A stretch of DNA of 64,000 bases, taken from contig NZ_PPRS01000013.1 of assembly GCF_002902755.1 (NCBI RefSeq), positions 1 through 64,000 on the forward strand, read 5' to 3'. Within the stretch, counting starts at the first letter, position 1. Each line of letters opens with the position of its first letter. The notes below the pieces were generated by a model, which was not told the DNA's origin, ran no database searches, and was given only the letters and a program-made list of their open reading frames with translations. Shown here piece after piece: positions 51,655 to 61,412 of the stretch. Source of the DNA: Mammaliicoccus lentus (GTDB lineage Bacteria > Bacillota > Bacilli > Staphylococcales > Staphylococcaceae). The translations under genes were made by a program, and so were the position numbers.

Positions 51655-51656
51655 TT

Positions 51657-52751
51657 TTATCTCTCCCATAATTTAAATTTAAAGAATGCCCAAGGTTTTA
51701 AGTAATCTAATAGTTGCAAGTCATGATTTTCTATTTTTCCTACAACATTCACTTTTCCTGTGTTGAGCATCGGTTTTAAAGCAATTTGTAATTCCCCTTT
51801 ATATTGACCATATTCATCATTATCGATTAATACATCGCCTCTTTTTATAGCAACTGTATGATGAGGTGGAAATGATTCTTGTTTATATTTCACTCGACTT
51901 TGAGTAGATCGAATCAAATAGTCGCTTACATCACCTCTATAAAAATGTGGTTCTTCAAAAATAATTTTCTTTTCTAAATCTGTATAGCTTCCCACTAATT
52001 TAATATCAAAAGTTATCGGTTCATGGATTAAATCACTCAATTCCTTTAATTCTTTTTCAGATGGATAGCAATTACTGATAATAACATCATCTATTAAGCC
52101 GGTTGCCCATAAATATTTTGCTTGAGAAGTAATCGGCAAACCGCGATGTTGTTCTAATGTAGGAAGTCCTTCTGTAATAGGCCAAGGTCCAAAATCCGCT
52201 TCTTTACTAGATACAAATGCAGCTGTTCTCAAGCCGTATTGTTTAAATTTCTTACTGCCTTCTATAAAAAAGGCTTCAGATATACCTGCATAACGATGGG
52301 GATAAAAGTTATGACAACCTACGAGCCGATTTCGATTAGGTTCAAAGTCTAATACATTGTCTATATAATGATTCATTACGCTCATATTCAGCTCTATTTT
52401 GATTCCATATGGATTATAAGTCATATCACTCGTTTCTTTTGCTCCTACCCCTTCGTCGAGTCTGATACCATCTACACCCATTTCATAAAAGAATGATAAA
52501 TCGTTAGTTTCAATATTTAATACTTTAAATGTTCTAGGTGCTACATCAACAAATATTTCAAAATTTAAAGACTTTGCGAATTGAATAATTTTTTTGATAG
52601 ATGGAAGTATTTCGGATTTGTTTTCTTCAGTAATTTGTAATAAGTTCGTAAATATTCTAGAAAAACCGTACTCATGTGCTTTCTCTATATACTTTAAGTC
52701 ATCAGCTTCCTTAGATTTCCCCGGATATAGAGATATCCCCAATTTTCTCAT
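51657..52751 (-). CDS. MupG-family (DUF871) 6-phospho-sugar glycosidase
   Basis: A 364-residue TIM-barrel protein of the DUF871/MupG group. It starts L-G-I-S-L-Y-P-G and has conserved D-V-A-P-R-T, G-I-R-L-D-E-G and N-F-Y-P-H-R-Y-A-G segments. S. aureus MupG cleaves 6-phospho-MurNAc-GlcNAc from wall turnover. Here the gene is not with murQ/murP/murR but with lactose/cellobiose-type IIB and IIA, so it may act on a different 6-phosphorylated disaccharide. It leads the operon and diverges from the IIC gene. Confidence 0.78.
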   Translation of the reverse strand: MRKLGISLYPGKSKEADDLKYIEKAHEYGFSRIFTNLLQITEENKSEILPSIKKIIQFAKSLNFEIFVDVAPRTFKVLNIETNDLSFFYEMGVDGIRLDEGVGAKETSDMTYNPYGIKIELNMSVMNHYIDNVLDFEPNRNRLVGCHNFYPHRYAGISEAFFIEGSKKFKQYGLRTAAFVSSKEADFGPWPITEGLPTLEQHRGLPITSQAKYLWATGLIDDVIISNCYPSEKELKELSDLIHEPITFDIKLVGSYTDLEKKIIFEEPHFYRGDVSDYLIRSTQSRVKYKQESFPPHHTVAIKRGDVLIDNDEYGQYKGELQIALKPMLNTGKVNVVGKIENHDLQLLDYLKPWAFFKFKLWER

Positions 52752-52796
52752 GATATAACCTCACAATTCTTTCAATTAATTTCTTTTTTTGTAATT

Positions 52797-52825
52797 TTGA
52801 ATAATTTTACTATTTAGTTTATACT
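52797..52825 (+). promoter_or_regulatory. Sigma-A promoter for the PTS IIC gene
   Basis: TTGAAT (52797-52802), a 17-bp spacer and TATACT (52820-52825) stand about 40 bp before the IIC start. Confidence 0.65.
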
Positions 52826-52834
52826 ATAACAAAA

Positions 52835-52848
52835 TTAAAGCGCTTACA
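52835..52848 (+). promoter_or_regulatory. cre site over the transcription start of the PTS IIC gene
   Basis: TTAAAGCGCTTACA matches the cre consensus at 13 of 14 positions and holds the AAGCGCTT core. Lying just downstream of the -10 box, it would let CcpA block transcription when glucose is present. Confidence 0.65.
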
Positions 52849-52866
52849 AACAAAGGGGGATTAACA

Positions 52867-54168
52867 TTGAATAATTTTGCAACTTGGATAGAAAATAAGC
52901 TTTCGGGACCAATGACTAAGCTTTCAAACCAAAGACATCTACTTGCTATTCGTGATGGGGTTATTTCAGCGTTACCATTCATTATATTTGGTTCATTTTT
53001 CTTAATATTTGCAACACCACCATTGCCAGAATCTTGGGCAATTACTAAGTGGGCAACAGCACATGCCGAAGAAATTTTAATACCTTATAGAATGACTATG
53101 TTTATAATGAGTTTGTATATCGTTTTTGGTATAGGATATAATCTTGCAAAATCCTATGACCTTGATCCATTATCTGCCGCACAACTTTCTACCGCAGCTT
53201 TTCTATTAACTATCGCACCTACTATGGACGATAAATTAGGTTTTGTTTTACCTATGACAAATTTAGGTGGGCACGGTTTATTTGTCGCAATGATTGTTGC
53301 TATTCTTTCTGTAGAAATATATCGTTTCTGTAAAATTAAAAACATCACGATTAAAATGCCACCACAAGTTCCACCTTCCGTCAGTCGCTCATTCGAATCT
53401 CTTATACCTGTCGTTTTTGTTCTAGGGTTTATGAGTATCATTACAGTACTATTCCAACTAGACTTACACTCACTCGTAGATAAAATTGTCGGACCGCTTG
53501 TGTTTGCAGGCGACACACTACCAGGTGTTTTAGTGCCAGTATTTTTAACAACATTCTTCTGGTCATTTGGTATTCATGGAATGTCTATTGTCGGTACGAT
53601 AGAACGACCATTATGGGAAGTTTATTTAGCTAAAAACGGTGAAGCACATGCAGCAGGAGAAGCACTACCTCATATTGCACCCGAAACATTTTTCCAATGG
53701 TTTGTATGGATTGGTGGTGCGGGCGCAACTTTAGGTCTTGTTATTTGTATATTAATATTTGCAAAATCACAATTCCTTAAAAAAATGGGTAAAGCAGTTG
53801 CCATCCCTTCTTTATTTAACATCAATGAACCAGTTATATTTGGTTTACCAATTGTATTAAACCCAATTATGGTCATTCCATTTATTTTAATACCTATCGT
53901 TTTAACGATTATCACTTATATCGCAACTGCCCTAGGATTAGTCAATGCGACCAGTGTAATGCCTCCATGGACTTTACCTGCTCCAATTGGTGCATACTTA
54001 GCCACTGGTGGCGATTGGCGGGCTATCATACTCGTATTAATCAATATTGCAATTTCTGTCGGTATTTATTTCCCATTCTTTAAAATGTATGATCGTAAAA
54101 TGATTTTAGAGGAAAGTGGCGAATCTAAAGAAGAAATTGAAAAAGATATGGAAGAAGAAAACAAATAA
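52867..54168 (+). CDS. PTS lactose/cellobiose-type IIC permease (CelB-like)
   Basis: A 433-residue membrane IIC protein of the lactose/cellobiose family with about 10 helices. It contains I-R-D-G-V-I-S-A-L-P-F-I (about 28-39) and F-N-I-N-E-P-V-I-F-G-L-P (about 317-328), the family signature. It starts at TTG (52867) behind AAAGGGGG and diverges from the MupG-IIB-IIA operon, sharing a 115-bp control region. It would import and phosphorylate a disaccharide. A charged C-terminal tail follows the last helix. Confidence 0.85.
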   Translation: MNNFATWIENKLSGPMTKLSNQRHLLAIRDGVISALPFIIFGSFFLIFATPPLPESWAITKWATAHAEEILIPYRMTMFIMSLYIVFGIGYNLAKSYDLDPLSAAQLSTAAFLLTIAPTMDDKLGFVLPMTNLGGHGLFVAMIVAILSVEIYRFCKIKNITIKMPPQVPPSVSRSFESLIPVVFVLGFMSIITVLFQLDLHSLVDKIVGPLVFAGDTLPGVLVPVFLTTFFWSFGIHGMSIVGTIERPLWEVYLAKNGEAHAAGEALPHIAPETFFQWFVWIGGAGATLGLVICILIFAKSQFLKKMGKAVAIPSLFNINEPVIFGLPIVLNPIMVIPFILIPIVLTIITYIATALGLVNATSVMPPWTLPAPIGAYLATGGDWRAIILVLINIAISVGIYFPFFKMYDRKMILEESGESKEEIEKDMEEENK

Positions 54169-54220
54169 TAATGTAGAAGATATAAATAAGGATGAAAGAT
54201 GCACGAAGATTTTTATAAAA

Positions 54221-54272
54221 AATAAGCATATCACTTTCAAACTGAAACAATCCGTTAAGTGATATGCTTATT
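54221..54272 (+). terminator. Terminator after the PTS IIC gene
   Basis: Perfect 16-bp arms (AATAAGCATATCACTT and AAGTGATATGCTTATT) are followed by TATTTTGA. It lies about 55 bp past the stop codon. Confidence 0.75.
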
Positions 54273-54310
54273 TATTTTGAGTTAGAATTTATGTTTCAAG
54301 CTCTTAAATG

Positions 54311-54793
54311 TTAAAAAATAATATCAATAAAGAACCAAATAACCATAACGATCATGATAAGTGCTTTTGCTATTGTACTTGTTAAAAATCCTAATAGTGA
54401 ACCTATACTTGCATTAAGTGCAGCACTGATATCACTCTTTTGTATAATTTCTGAAACGAATACTAAGATAAACGGTACGATAATAATACCGAAAGGTGGA
54501 AATACAAAGCAACCAATAATAACACCAACTGCTGCCATTATCTCTCCTAATTTAGAACCACCAAATTTTTTCACAAAGTAACTGTTCATGATGATGTCCG
54601 ACAAAATCATAAATACTGTAAAGAGTATCATAACCGTCCAAAATACCCATGATAATTTTGATGAATCTATTGCAAAATGATATATAAAGTACCCTATCCA
54701 AAGAAATAAAACGGATGGGATAATTGGTTTGATTAAACCGATAAATGCAATTACAAACATTATAATGATAAGTAACCAACTAATTGTTGTCAT
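54311..54793 (-). CDS. DUF456 membrane protein
   Basis: A 160-residue protein with four to five hydrophobic segments and Gly-rich turns, including G-G-S-K-L-G-E-I-M-A-A-V-G-V-I-I-G, the hallmark of DUF456. It lies 15 bp from the start region of the MFS gene on the same strand, so the two are probably co-transcribed. Function unknown. Confidence 0.75.
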   Translation of the reverse strand: MTTISWLLIIIMFVIAFIGLIKPIIPSVLFLWIGYFIYHFAIDSSKLSWVFWTVMILFTVFMILSDIIMNSYFVKKFGGSKLGEIMAAVGVIIGCFVFPPFGIIIVPFILVFVSEIIQKSDISAALNASIGSLLGFLTSTIAKALIMIVMVIWFFIDIIF

Positions 54794-54807
54794 GTAATTT
54801 AGTACTC

Positions 54808-56019
54808 CTAACTAATTTGTGTATTGTTTTGTTCCTTATGTTCTATAGTGAAAATTAATAGAACAAACGCAAGTGCTATCGAAAAACTTGAAACAAAGAA
54901 CACATTTCCTAATCCTACTATATCACTCATGACACCACCAAGTAAATTTCCACCTAGTTGTCCAATAACCATAGCGTTCGCAAATAAAGTCGAAGCGTAA
55001 CCTGGAAAGTCTGGTAAAATATCTTGGAAATAACTGATACCAAGCCCTAACAAAATAGCTAAGAAAAATGCTAAAGCTAATTGTCCAATTAACATTGCAG
55101 TAAAACTATCAAACACCCCGATACTGAAATAATAACCAAAGCCAAATATTGAACCTACCATGAGTAAAGTTTTCGTTCTGAATTTACTTGCGATAGCTCC
55201 TAGAATAATCATAAGCGGTACTTCTAAGCCTGCACATAAACTTGCTAAATAACCAACATGAGACTCGTCATCTTTCAAATATTCAGTTACATATAAAGGC
55301 ATGTTTAAAGTATACATCCATTGCCCAATATGCAATAGAATGAAAGCTAAAAATGGTATAAGTAAAGTCGGTTCTTTAATTAAGTTCGGAGCTTTTTTCT
55401 CTGGAAAATTCCCTACTATATTATTTAAGATTTTCTTTGGTTCCTTATAAAATAATAATAGTAATACGAGTACAGTTAAGAATATAGTAACCGTACCACC
55501 AAATAGACCGTCATAACCCAATAGTGAAAGTAATACAGTACCTATCAATGGACCAAATAAGAAACCTAATGAGAAAGTTGATCTTAAAACAGTATTGGCA
55601 AAGATACTTCTATCTTTATATTCTGATTCATTAATAGATTCACGAGCAGAAGCATACATTTGAGGCATTGCAGGTGCTGCCAGACCTTGGAACATTCCGT
55701 ATAATACAATGAAGATCCAGATAGTATGTACATAGAAATAAATGGAGAAACATAAAGCACCCATTATAAGGGCTGTTGCGATAAGATATTTACGGTTGAT
55801 TTTACCATTATCTGAAAACCTAGCTACTATAGAATTCACAGTGAAGGATGCTCCAGCAGCAAGAGCCATTAATAGACCATATTGGCCACTAGTCATTCCT
55901 AAGTGTTGTGTCGCATATAACACTAAGAACGGGGTAGTGATTGCGATTGCCATACCGAGTAATCCCATATTCACTGTAAAGAGCTTATAATTTTTGATTT
56001 GAAACAGTTTCAAAAACAT
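54808..56019 (-). CDS. MFS sugar-efflux-type transporter (SetB-like)
   Basis: A 403-residue MFS protein with 12 predicted helices. The N-terminal Y-K-L-F-T-V-N-M-G-L-L-G-M-A and the motif-A-like loop V-A-R-F-S-D-N-G-K (about 65-73) are consistent with the SetB/MFS sugar efflux group, though a drug or other metabolite is possible. It heads a two-gene operon with DUF456. No regulator is adjacent. Confidence 0.72.
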   Translation of the reverse strand: MFLKLFQIKNYKLFTVNMGLLGMAIAITTPFLVLYATQHLGMTSGQYGLLMALAAGASFTVNSIVARFSDNGKINRKYLIATALIMGALCFSIYFYVHTIWIFIVLYGMFQGLAAPAMPQMYASARESINESEYKDRSIFANTVLRSTFSLGFLFGPLIGTVLLSLLGYDGLFGGTVTIFLTVLVLLLLFYKEPKKILNNIVGNFPEKKAPNLIKEPTLLIPFLAFILLHIGQWMYTLNMPLYVTEYLKDDESHVGYLASLCAGLEVPLMIILGAIASKFRTKTLLMVGSIFGFGYYFSIGVFDSFTAMLIGQLALAFFLAILLGLGISYFQDILPDFPGYASTLFANAMVIGQLGGNLLGGVMSDIVGLGNVFFVSSFSIALAFVLLIFTIEHKEQNNTQIS

Positions 56020-56152
56020 GAATTCACATCTTTCTTTATTTTATTATATGCTTGTACTTTATAGCTAAACCCCTGTTACGTCAATGCTAAAATTGATATA
56101 ATTTTTCTAAAGTTATAAAATAAATTTACATGATTTAAGAAGGAGAAAAGCC

Positions 56153-56791
56153 ATGGTATTTAAAATTGATTATATTTCTACTGGTAAAGTTTCTAACGTT
56201 ACGTTCGATAATCAAAAAACAAAAAAGACCGCCATTTATAAAACCCCTATTTCAAATAGTATGTTTTTATCAAAAACAGGGTTTGTTGAAGATGAACAAC
56301 AATATAAAGGGCACGGCGGTCCTGAAAAAGCTATATGTTTCTATAGTAAAGATAACTATCAATATTGGAACGATATCATTCACCTGTTGCCTGAATATGC
56401 AATTTTTGGAGAAAACTTAACAGTCTCTGGCTTAACCGAAGCGGATTTAAATATCGGTGATACATATCAGTTAGGTGAAGCCACTATACAAGTATCTTGT
56501 CCAAGACAACCTTGCGCTACAATCGCGCAAAGGTATGGCATAAAAGACTTAGTTAAAAGAATGGCAGACAGTTGTAAAACAGGATGTTATTTTCGCGTAA
56601 TCAAAGAAGGCTATGTATCACAAGGAGACGATTTAGTATTGATTGAACAAAAAAAGCCTTCCCTTTCTATACTTGAATTGAATGAAACACGTTTTAAAGA
56701 TAATAAAAACAAACAACGCATACAATCAGTATTAAATCATGATGGTATAAATGAAGAAACAAGAAATATATTTATTAAATTATTAAAATAA
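56153..56791 (+). CDS. MOSC-domain protein (YiiM-like)
   Basis: A 212-residue protein with the MOSC sequence S-C-P-R-Q-P-C-A-T-I-A-Q-R-Y-G (about 116-130), which holds the conserved Cys ligand of the molybdenum cofactor, and a G-H-G-G-P-E-K-A segment (about 51-58). YiiM-type MOSC proteins reduce N-hydroxylated compounds. It is single, with a GGAG site, and faces the LysR gene. Confidence 0.8.
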   Translation: MVFKIDYISTGKVSNVTFDNQKTKKTAIYKTPISNSMFLSKTGFVEDEQQYKGHGGPEKAICFYSKDNYQYWNDIIHLLPEYAIFGENLTVSGLTEADLNIGDTYQLGEATIQVSCPRQPCATIAQRYGIKDLVKRMADSCKTGCYFRVIKEGYVSQGDDLVLIEQKKPSLSILELNETRFKDNKNKQRIQSVLNHDGINEETRNIFIKLLK

Positions 56792-56819
56792 ATGATAACA
56801 TCGTACAAATCTCTATCGG

Positions 56820-57695
56820 TTACTTCTTTTTAACATCAATTTGGTTTATGTAATTTTTAATCACTTCAATAAATGATTTTACTTGTGGTAATTGCAATAC
56901 ACTATGTTCATAACAAATATATGTTGACCGTTTTAAAGGCTTTTTCATGATATTTAATTTTTTAATTTCAAAAAGGTCTGTATCTATATCACCTATAACT
57001 AATTCAGGTAAAACTGTAACGCCTACACCATTTAATAACAATGCTTTACAAGTTGCGATTTGATCTACTTTTATAAGAGCATGGTATTCTTGTTTGAAAT
57101 AATCTGAATACCATTCTTCAATTTGCTTTAAATATATTGGTTCAGCTTGAAATTCAATCATCGGTAATAAATGCAAATCATGTTTTCTATTTTTAGGATA
57201 AATAAAGTAATGTTGTTCATTTAATAATAAGTCGTTCTGTACATTCATTACTTCATTACCTCTAATTACTGTTACATGAAATTCATTCTGATATGATTTA
57301 ATATGTTCACTTGAGCCAATTTGTAATTGTATATCGACGTTAGGGTAAAGTTTAGTATATTGCCCTAGAACTTGAGGCAAAATTGTTTGTCCAATTAACG
57401 AAGATACGCCAATTGAGATACTCCCATTAACTTCCCCGACTTTCGAACTTATTCTATCCAGTAATAGACGCTCTTCTTTAAGCATTTTTCTAGCGTGATC
57501 AATAACGAGCGAACCTTCATTAGTTGTTATTAATTGCTTCTTAGTCCTTATAAAAATATCTATACCAAAAAAGTTTTCGATAGATTTGAGACGTTGACTG
57601 ACGGCAGGCTGCGAAATATAGAGAATGTCAGCAGCTTTCCTCAATGTCTTTACATCTTCTAAAGTCACTAATAGTTTGTAATCATCTACTTTCAT
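56820..57695 (-). CDS. LysR-family transcriptional regulator
   Basis: A 291-residue LysR regulator. Residues 5-60 form the DNA-binding domain (R-K-A-A-D-I-L-Y-I-S-Q-P-A-V-S-Q-R-L-K). Residues about 90-285 form the two-lobed effector-binding domain. It diverges from uppP, with 174 bp between them, so control of that gene is possible but not shown. The effector is unknown. Confidence 0.85.
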   Translation of the reverse strand: MKVDDYKLLVTLEDVKTLRKAADILYISQPAVSQRLKSIENFFGIDIFIRTKKQLITTNEGSLVIDHARKMLKEERLLLDRISSKVGEVNGSISIGVSSLIGQTILPQVLGQYTKLYPNVDIQLQIGSSEHIKSYQNEFHVTVIRGNEVMNVQNDLLLNEQHYFIYPKNRKHDLHLLPMIEFQAEPIYLKQIEEWYSDYFKQEYHALIKVDQIATCKALLLNGVGVTVLPELVIGDIDTDLFEIKKLNIMKKPLKRSTYICYEHSVLQLPQVKSFIEVIKNYINQIDVKKK

Positions 57696-57869
57696 AAAAA
57701 GACACCCTCCTCACATTTATTTCATTATAACATGCTTTAATTATTACAAGCATGCCTTTAAGCAACTACTACTTAAGACCGAATTATAAAAAATCTTACT
57801 ATCTAAATTGAATACTTTTTTAAAATTAGTTATAGTTAAGCATGTAAATTAAATAGGAAGGATCTTACT

Positions 57870-58691
57870 ATGTTACTTATTGAGATAATAAAGTATATTT
57901 TTCTAGGTTTATTGCAAGGTGTAACTGAACCCATACCTGTATCTTCTAGTGGTCACCTTGTAATGGCTCAAGAATTTTTAGGCTTACATACTGAAGGTTT
58001 AACATTTGAAATTTTTGTAAATACGGCTTCATTAGTTGCTGTACTGATTTTGTTTAGAAAAGATATTATCGAACTCATTGTTGATACTTTAAAATTTATT
58101 AAAGGAGATCGCACTGAAGAAGTAATTCGAAACTTTAGATTTGCTATGTATCTTGTAGTTGCCACGATACCTGCTGGTGTTCTTGGGTTAATCTTTAACG
58201 ATATAATTGGCGACACAAAAAGTGTTATGCTAGTCGGTTTCATGTTAATTGTAACTGGTATTGCACTATGGTTTATTAAAAATAAACGCGGTCAAAAGTT
58301 AGATAAAGATTTAACGTTAAAAGATGCGATTATAGTAGGGCTATTTCAAGCTATTGCATTAATTCCAGGAATTAGTCGTAGTGGTGCAACGATAGTTGGT
58401 GCTTTAGGTGTTGGTATGAATCAAAAAACAGCATTTAAGTTCTCATTCTTACTTTATATACCAGTAAGTTTAGGGACTGCATTGCTTGGTATTAAAGATA
58501 TCATTCAAACACCACCAGATTCTTCATTAATGATTTCTTATATGTTCGCATTTGTAGCTTCACTTGTGGCCAGCTATTTCTCTTTAAAATGGCTAAAAGG
58601 CATAATGGAACGCGGACAATTAGGTATATTTAGTAAATACTGTTTCGTTGTAGGACCATTAGCAATTATACTTGCACTGATATTCTTATAA
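57870..58691 (+). CDS. uppP: UppP/BacA-type undecaprenyl-diphosphatase
   Basis: A 273-residue membrane phosphatase that recycles undecaprenyl pyrophosphate for wall synthesis. It has both family motifs: G-V-T-E-P-I-P-V-S-S-S-G-H-L (about 17-30) and P-G-I-S-R-S-G-A-T (about 168-176). It differs clearly from the S. aureus BacA sequence as I recall it (which has E-G-L-T-E-F-A-P-V-S-S-T-G-H-M), so it may be a second, distinct UppP paralogue. Extra copies can raise bacitracin tolerance. Confidence 0.85.
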   Translation: MLLIEIIKYIFLGLLQGVTEPIPVSSSGHLVMAQEFLGLHTEGLTFEIFVNTASLVAVLILFRKDIIELIVDTLKFIKGDRTEEVIRNFRFAMYLVVATIPAGVLGLIFNDIIGDTKSVMLVGFMLIVTGIALWFIKNKRGQKLDKDLTLKDAIIVGLFQAIALIPGISRSGATIVGALGVGMNQKTAFKFSFLLYIPVSLGTALLGIKDIIQTPPDSSLMISYMFAFVASLVASYFSLKWLKGIMERGQLGIFSKYCFVVGPLAIILALIFL

Positions 58692-58700
58692 AAACTTTTA

Positions 58701-58742
58701 AAAAACGAGCATACACAGTTAATACTGTGTATGCTCGTTTTT
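58701..58742. terminator. Bidirectional terminator between uppP and the DUF402 gene
   Basis: Perfect 19-bp arms (58701-58719 and 58724-58742) with a 4-nt loop and A/T runs at both ends. Confidence 0.9.
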
Positions 58743-58767
58743 TATGTAAATCATAGTTTAGGAATAT

Positions 58768-59322
58768 TTATTTATTACTATTCTTATTTGCATTCATTAT
58801 TTCATGAAAACAATATCTTATCTTTTTCTCTATTCCTTTAAAATCTGTTTCTAACTTGAACATAATCTCATGAGCAGTAACATATGCCTTATGAAATTGC
58901 GCTTTAGAAATTTTGTTTTCTTTAAGCATTCTTTCTAAATCATCTTCATCAACTAGTTCATATTCCCCTGTCTTTGGTATCACCAACACATCTAAGCATA
59001 AATCTAAAGTTCGTGCATTTCCAAGCTGGGTAATATTCCTCAAATTCACATCAAAATAATACTGCACTGGTTGATTTTGTTTATTATACATCACAGTAAT
59101 ACTATATGGCTTTTTCTCCGGTAATATTTGCATCCATTTATAGCCCTTGTCAGCTACTGTAATTTCTTTACCTACAACATTTACTATTAACGGTTCTTTT
59201 ACTTCAAGCATCGTTACAAGTCCTACAAGACCTTTAAAGTGATTAGTATCCAGCGCAACTTCTTTATATTCGCGATTAAGGAGACGTCGCCAATGACGTT
59301 TGTCAATATACTTAACTTTCAC
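58768..59322 (-). CDS. DUF402-domain protein
   Basis: A 184-residue protein with the DUF402 hallmarks D-V-N-L-R-N-I-T, D-L-C-L-D-V-L-V-I-P and V-D-E-D-D-L, which form an acidic metal-binding site in the fold. Relatives act as nucleoside phosphatases (NtdP) or as unknown enzymes. It has an AAAGGAG site. A single gene between uppP and the EmrAB operon. Confidence 0.72.
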   Translation of the reverse strand: MKVKYIDKRHWRRLLNREYKEVALDTNHFKGLVGLVTMLEVKEPLIVNVVGKEITVADKGYKWMQILPEKKPYSITVMYNKQNQPVQYYFDVNLRNITQLGNARTLDLCLDVLVIPKTGEYELVDEDDLERMLKENKISKAQFHKAYVTAHEIMFKLETDFKGIEKKIRYCFHEIMNANKNSNK

Positions 59323-59410
59323 AAGTTACCAACTCCTTTTATTCATTATATAAAAAACGGGAGCCGATATAAAGCATTCGAGTAATCTTTTATTTTTTTT
59401 ATTATTTTAC

Positions 59411-59451
59411 ACAAAGAAACCACAAGAAGTTTGAAATTCTTGTGGCTTTGA
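59411..59451 (-). terminator. Terminator after the EmrAB-type operon
   Basis: CCACAAGAA pairs with TTCTTGTGG, extended by CAAAG/CTTTG, with a T-rich side on the minus strand. Confidence 0.7.
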
Positions 59452-59516
59452 AATGATTATTTATATATAAAATTTAAACTTTAAAACATATGTTTTTTTA
59501 ATTCTAAAATTTTACG

Positions 59517-61400
59517 TTATTCATGTGAAATATAATGTGACTTACCTTTTAAGAATAAACTTAAGATTAATGCAATAACACTAAACAGAGTTGCAATCCA
59601 GAAAGCGTCATTTATACCTTGTACAGTTGCAAGTTTATTTAGAAACTCAACAAGTGCTGACATGCCACTTTCTTTTCCACCAACAGAATCTGAAAGTGCT
59701 TTAACTTGTTCTTGAATAATTGGATCAGTTGAATCTAAATTATCTGACATGTTAGCTAAATGAGTAGTCGTATTTTGTGTCATAACTGTTACAAGTATTG
59801 CAGTACCAATTGATCCTGCCAATTGTCTCACTGTGTTACTGATTGCATTACCATGTGGTATCAATCGTTGAGGTAATGAATTCATCCCAGCCGTCATAAT
59901 AGGCATCATGATAAAACTCATACCAAATGAACGTACGATATAAATAATTAATATTGTTGAATATGGTGTATCCATATTTAACTGTGTTAACTCCCATGTT
60001 GCAAAAGTCATAATTGTTAAACCAATTAAAGCTAATGGCTTAATACCAAATGAATCTAGCATTTTACCAGCAATTGGTCCCATAAAGCCCATTATTAATG
60101 AACCTGGTAACAATAATAAACCAGAATCTAATGGAGAAAACCCACGAAGATTTTGTAAGTAAATTGGTAATAATATCATACCACCAAATAAACTCATTGT
60201 TACGATAACGTTAATAACTGTCGTTAATGTGAACCCAGAATATTTTAATGCTGACATATCAAGCATTGGATTTTTCATTCTTATTTCACGAATAACAAAC
60301 ATTGTTGTAAAGATAACGCCAATAATTAATGATAATGAAACTGTTGTAGATGTCCATCCATTATTACCCGCTTCACTGAAACCGTATAATAATAGTCCAA
60401 AACCTAACGTACTAAATATAATACCTTGAACGTCTGGTTTAGGGTTAGACGTTTGCTGGTAAATTCTAAACCAGAAATAACTGATTATGATAGAAATTAA
60501 ACCGATAGCAAACATTCCGTAGAACATGATATTCCAATGGTAATTTTGTACAACCCAACCTGATAATGTTGGTCCTATAGCTGGTGCTAAAATAAATGCA
60601 ATACCTAATGTACCCATTGCTGCACCACGCTTTTCTGGTGGGAAGATTGTCATAAACACATTAGAACCTAATGGCATAAGCACGCCTGCTCCTACAGCTT
60701 GTATGACACGTCCTGTCATCATCATTGGAAAGTTTACTGACAACGCGCAAATGAATGATCCGATTGTAAACAGTATCATTGCTATAATGAATAATTTTCT
60801 ATAAGAATACTTACTGATTAAAAAGGCGCTGATTGGGATTAATATACCATTTACAAGCATAAATCCCGTCATTAGCCATTGACCAGTTGAAGCTGAAATA
60901 CTAAATTCATTATTAATAACAGGTAATGCTACATTTAATAATGTTTGGTTTAAAATTGCTATGAACATACCGAACATCATTGCAATTAATATTTTATTTC
61001 TTGTAATACCTTTACCATAAACAAAATTAACATGATTCTTTTTAATTTGTTCGTTGATTGGTTCGTCTTCATGTATTTCCATACCACGATCAGATAATAC
61101 AGAATCTTCATCTTCTGAATTATTATTATCGTCAGATACGTTTTCTTTAAATGATGGTTGATTATTTTCATCTTGGTTCATTTGTTCAACTTGCTCTTCT
61201 TTATATTCTTTTTGATGACGGTTAACTGTTAAGCTATCATCATCTTTAGATTTAAGTTGACTGTATTCTTCTTTATGATCTTTTTCAAAAGATTCATTAG
61301 AAACTTGTTTTCTTTTTTTACGTTTTAATACAAATGCATTAATTCCAATCCAAAGTAAGATTGCAATTATTATATAAGCCACCGTAAAGGTTGATGTCAT
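59517..61400 (-). CDS. DHA2-type MFS drug efflux pump (EmrB/QacA family)
   Basis: A 627-residue, 14-helix MFS exporter. The transport part (about 137-627) starts I-L-I-A-M-M-F-G-M-F-I-A-I-L-N and contains the DHA2 motif N-V-A-L-P and a G-P-T-L-S-G-W-V motif-C-like segment. An extra N-terminal helix (about 6-24) and an acidic, Asn/Glu/Asp-rich linker (about 35-115) precede it, which is unusual. It forms an operon with the membrane-fusion gene 12 bp upstream. Confidence 0.82.
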   Translation of the reverse strand: MTSTFTVAYIIIAILLWIGINAFVLKRKKRKQVSNESFEKDHKEEYSQLKSKDDDSLTVNRHQKEYKEEQVEQMNQDENNQPSFKENVSDDNNNSEDEDSVLSDRGMEIHEDEPINEQIKKNHVNFVYGKGITRNKILIAMMFGMFIAILNQTLLNVALPVINNEFSISASTGQWLMTGFMLVNGILIPISAFLISKYSYRKLFIIAMILFTIGSFICALSVNFPMMMTGRVIQAVGAGVLMPLGSNVFMTIFPPEKRGAAMGTLGIAFILAPAIGPTLSGWVVQNYHWNIMFYGMFAIGLISIIISYFWFRIYQQTSNPKPDVQGIIFSTLGFGLLLYGFSEAGNNGWTSTTVSLSLIIGVIFTTMFVIREIRMKNPMLDMSALKYSGFTLTTVINVIVTMSLFGGMILLPIYLQNLRGFSPLDSGLLLLPGSLIMGFMGPIAGKMLDSFGIKPLALIGLTIMTFATWELTQLNMDTPYSTILIIYIVRSFGMSFIMMPIMTAGMNSLPQRLIPHGNAISNTVRQLAGSIGTAILVTVMTQNTTTHLANMSDNLDSTDPIIQEQVKALSDSVGGKESGMSALVEFLNKLATVQGINDAFWIATLFSVIALILSLFLKGKSHYISHE

Positions 61401-61412
61401 AATACACCCTCC

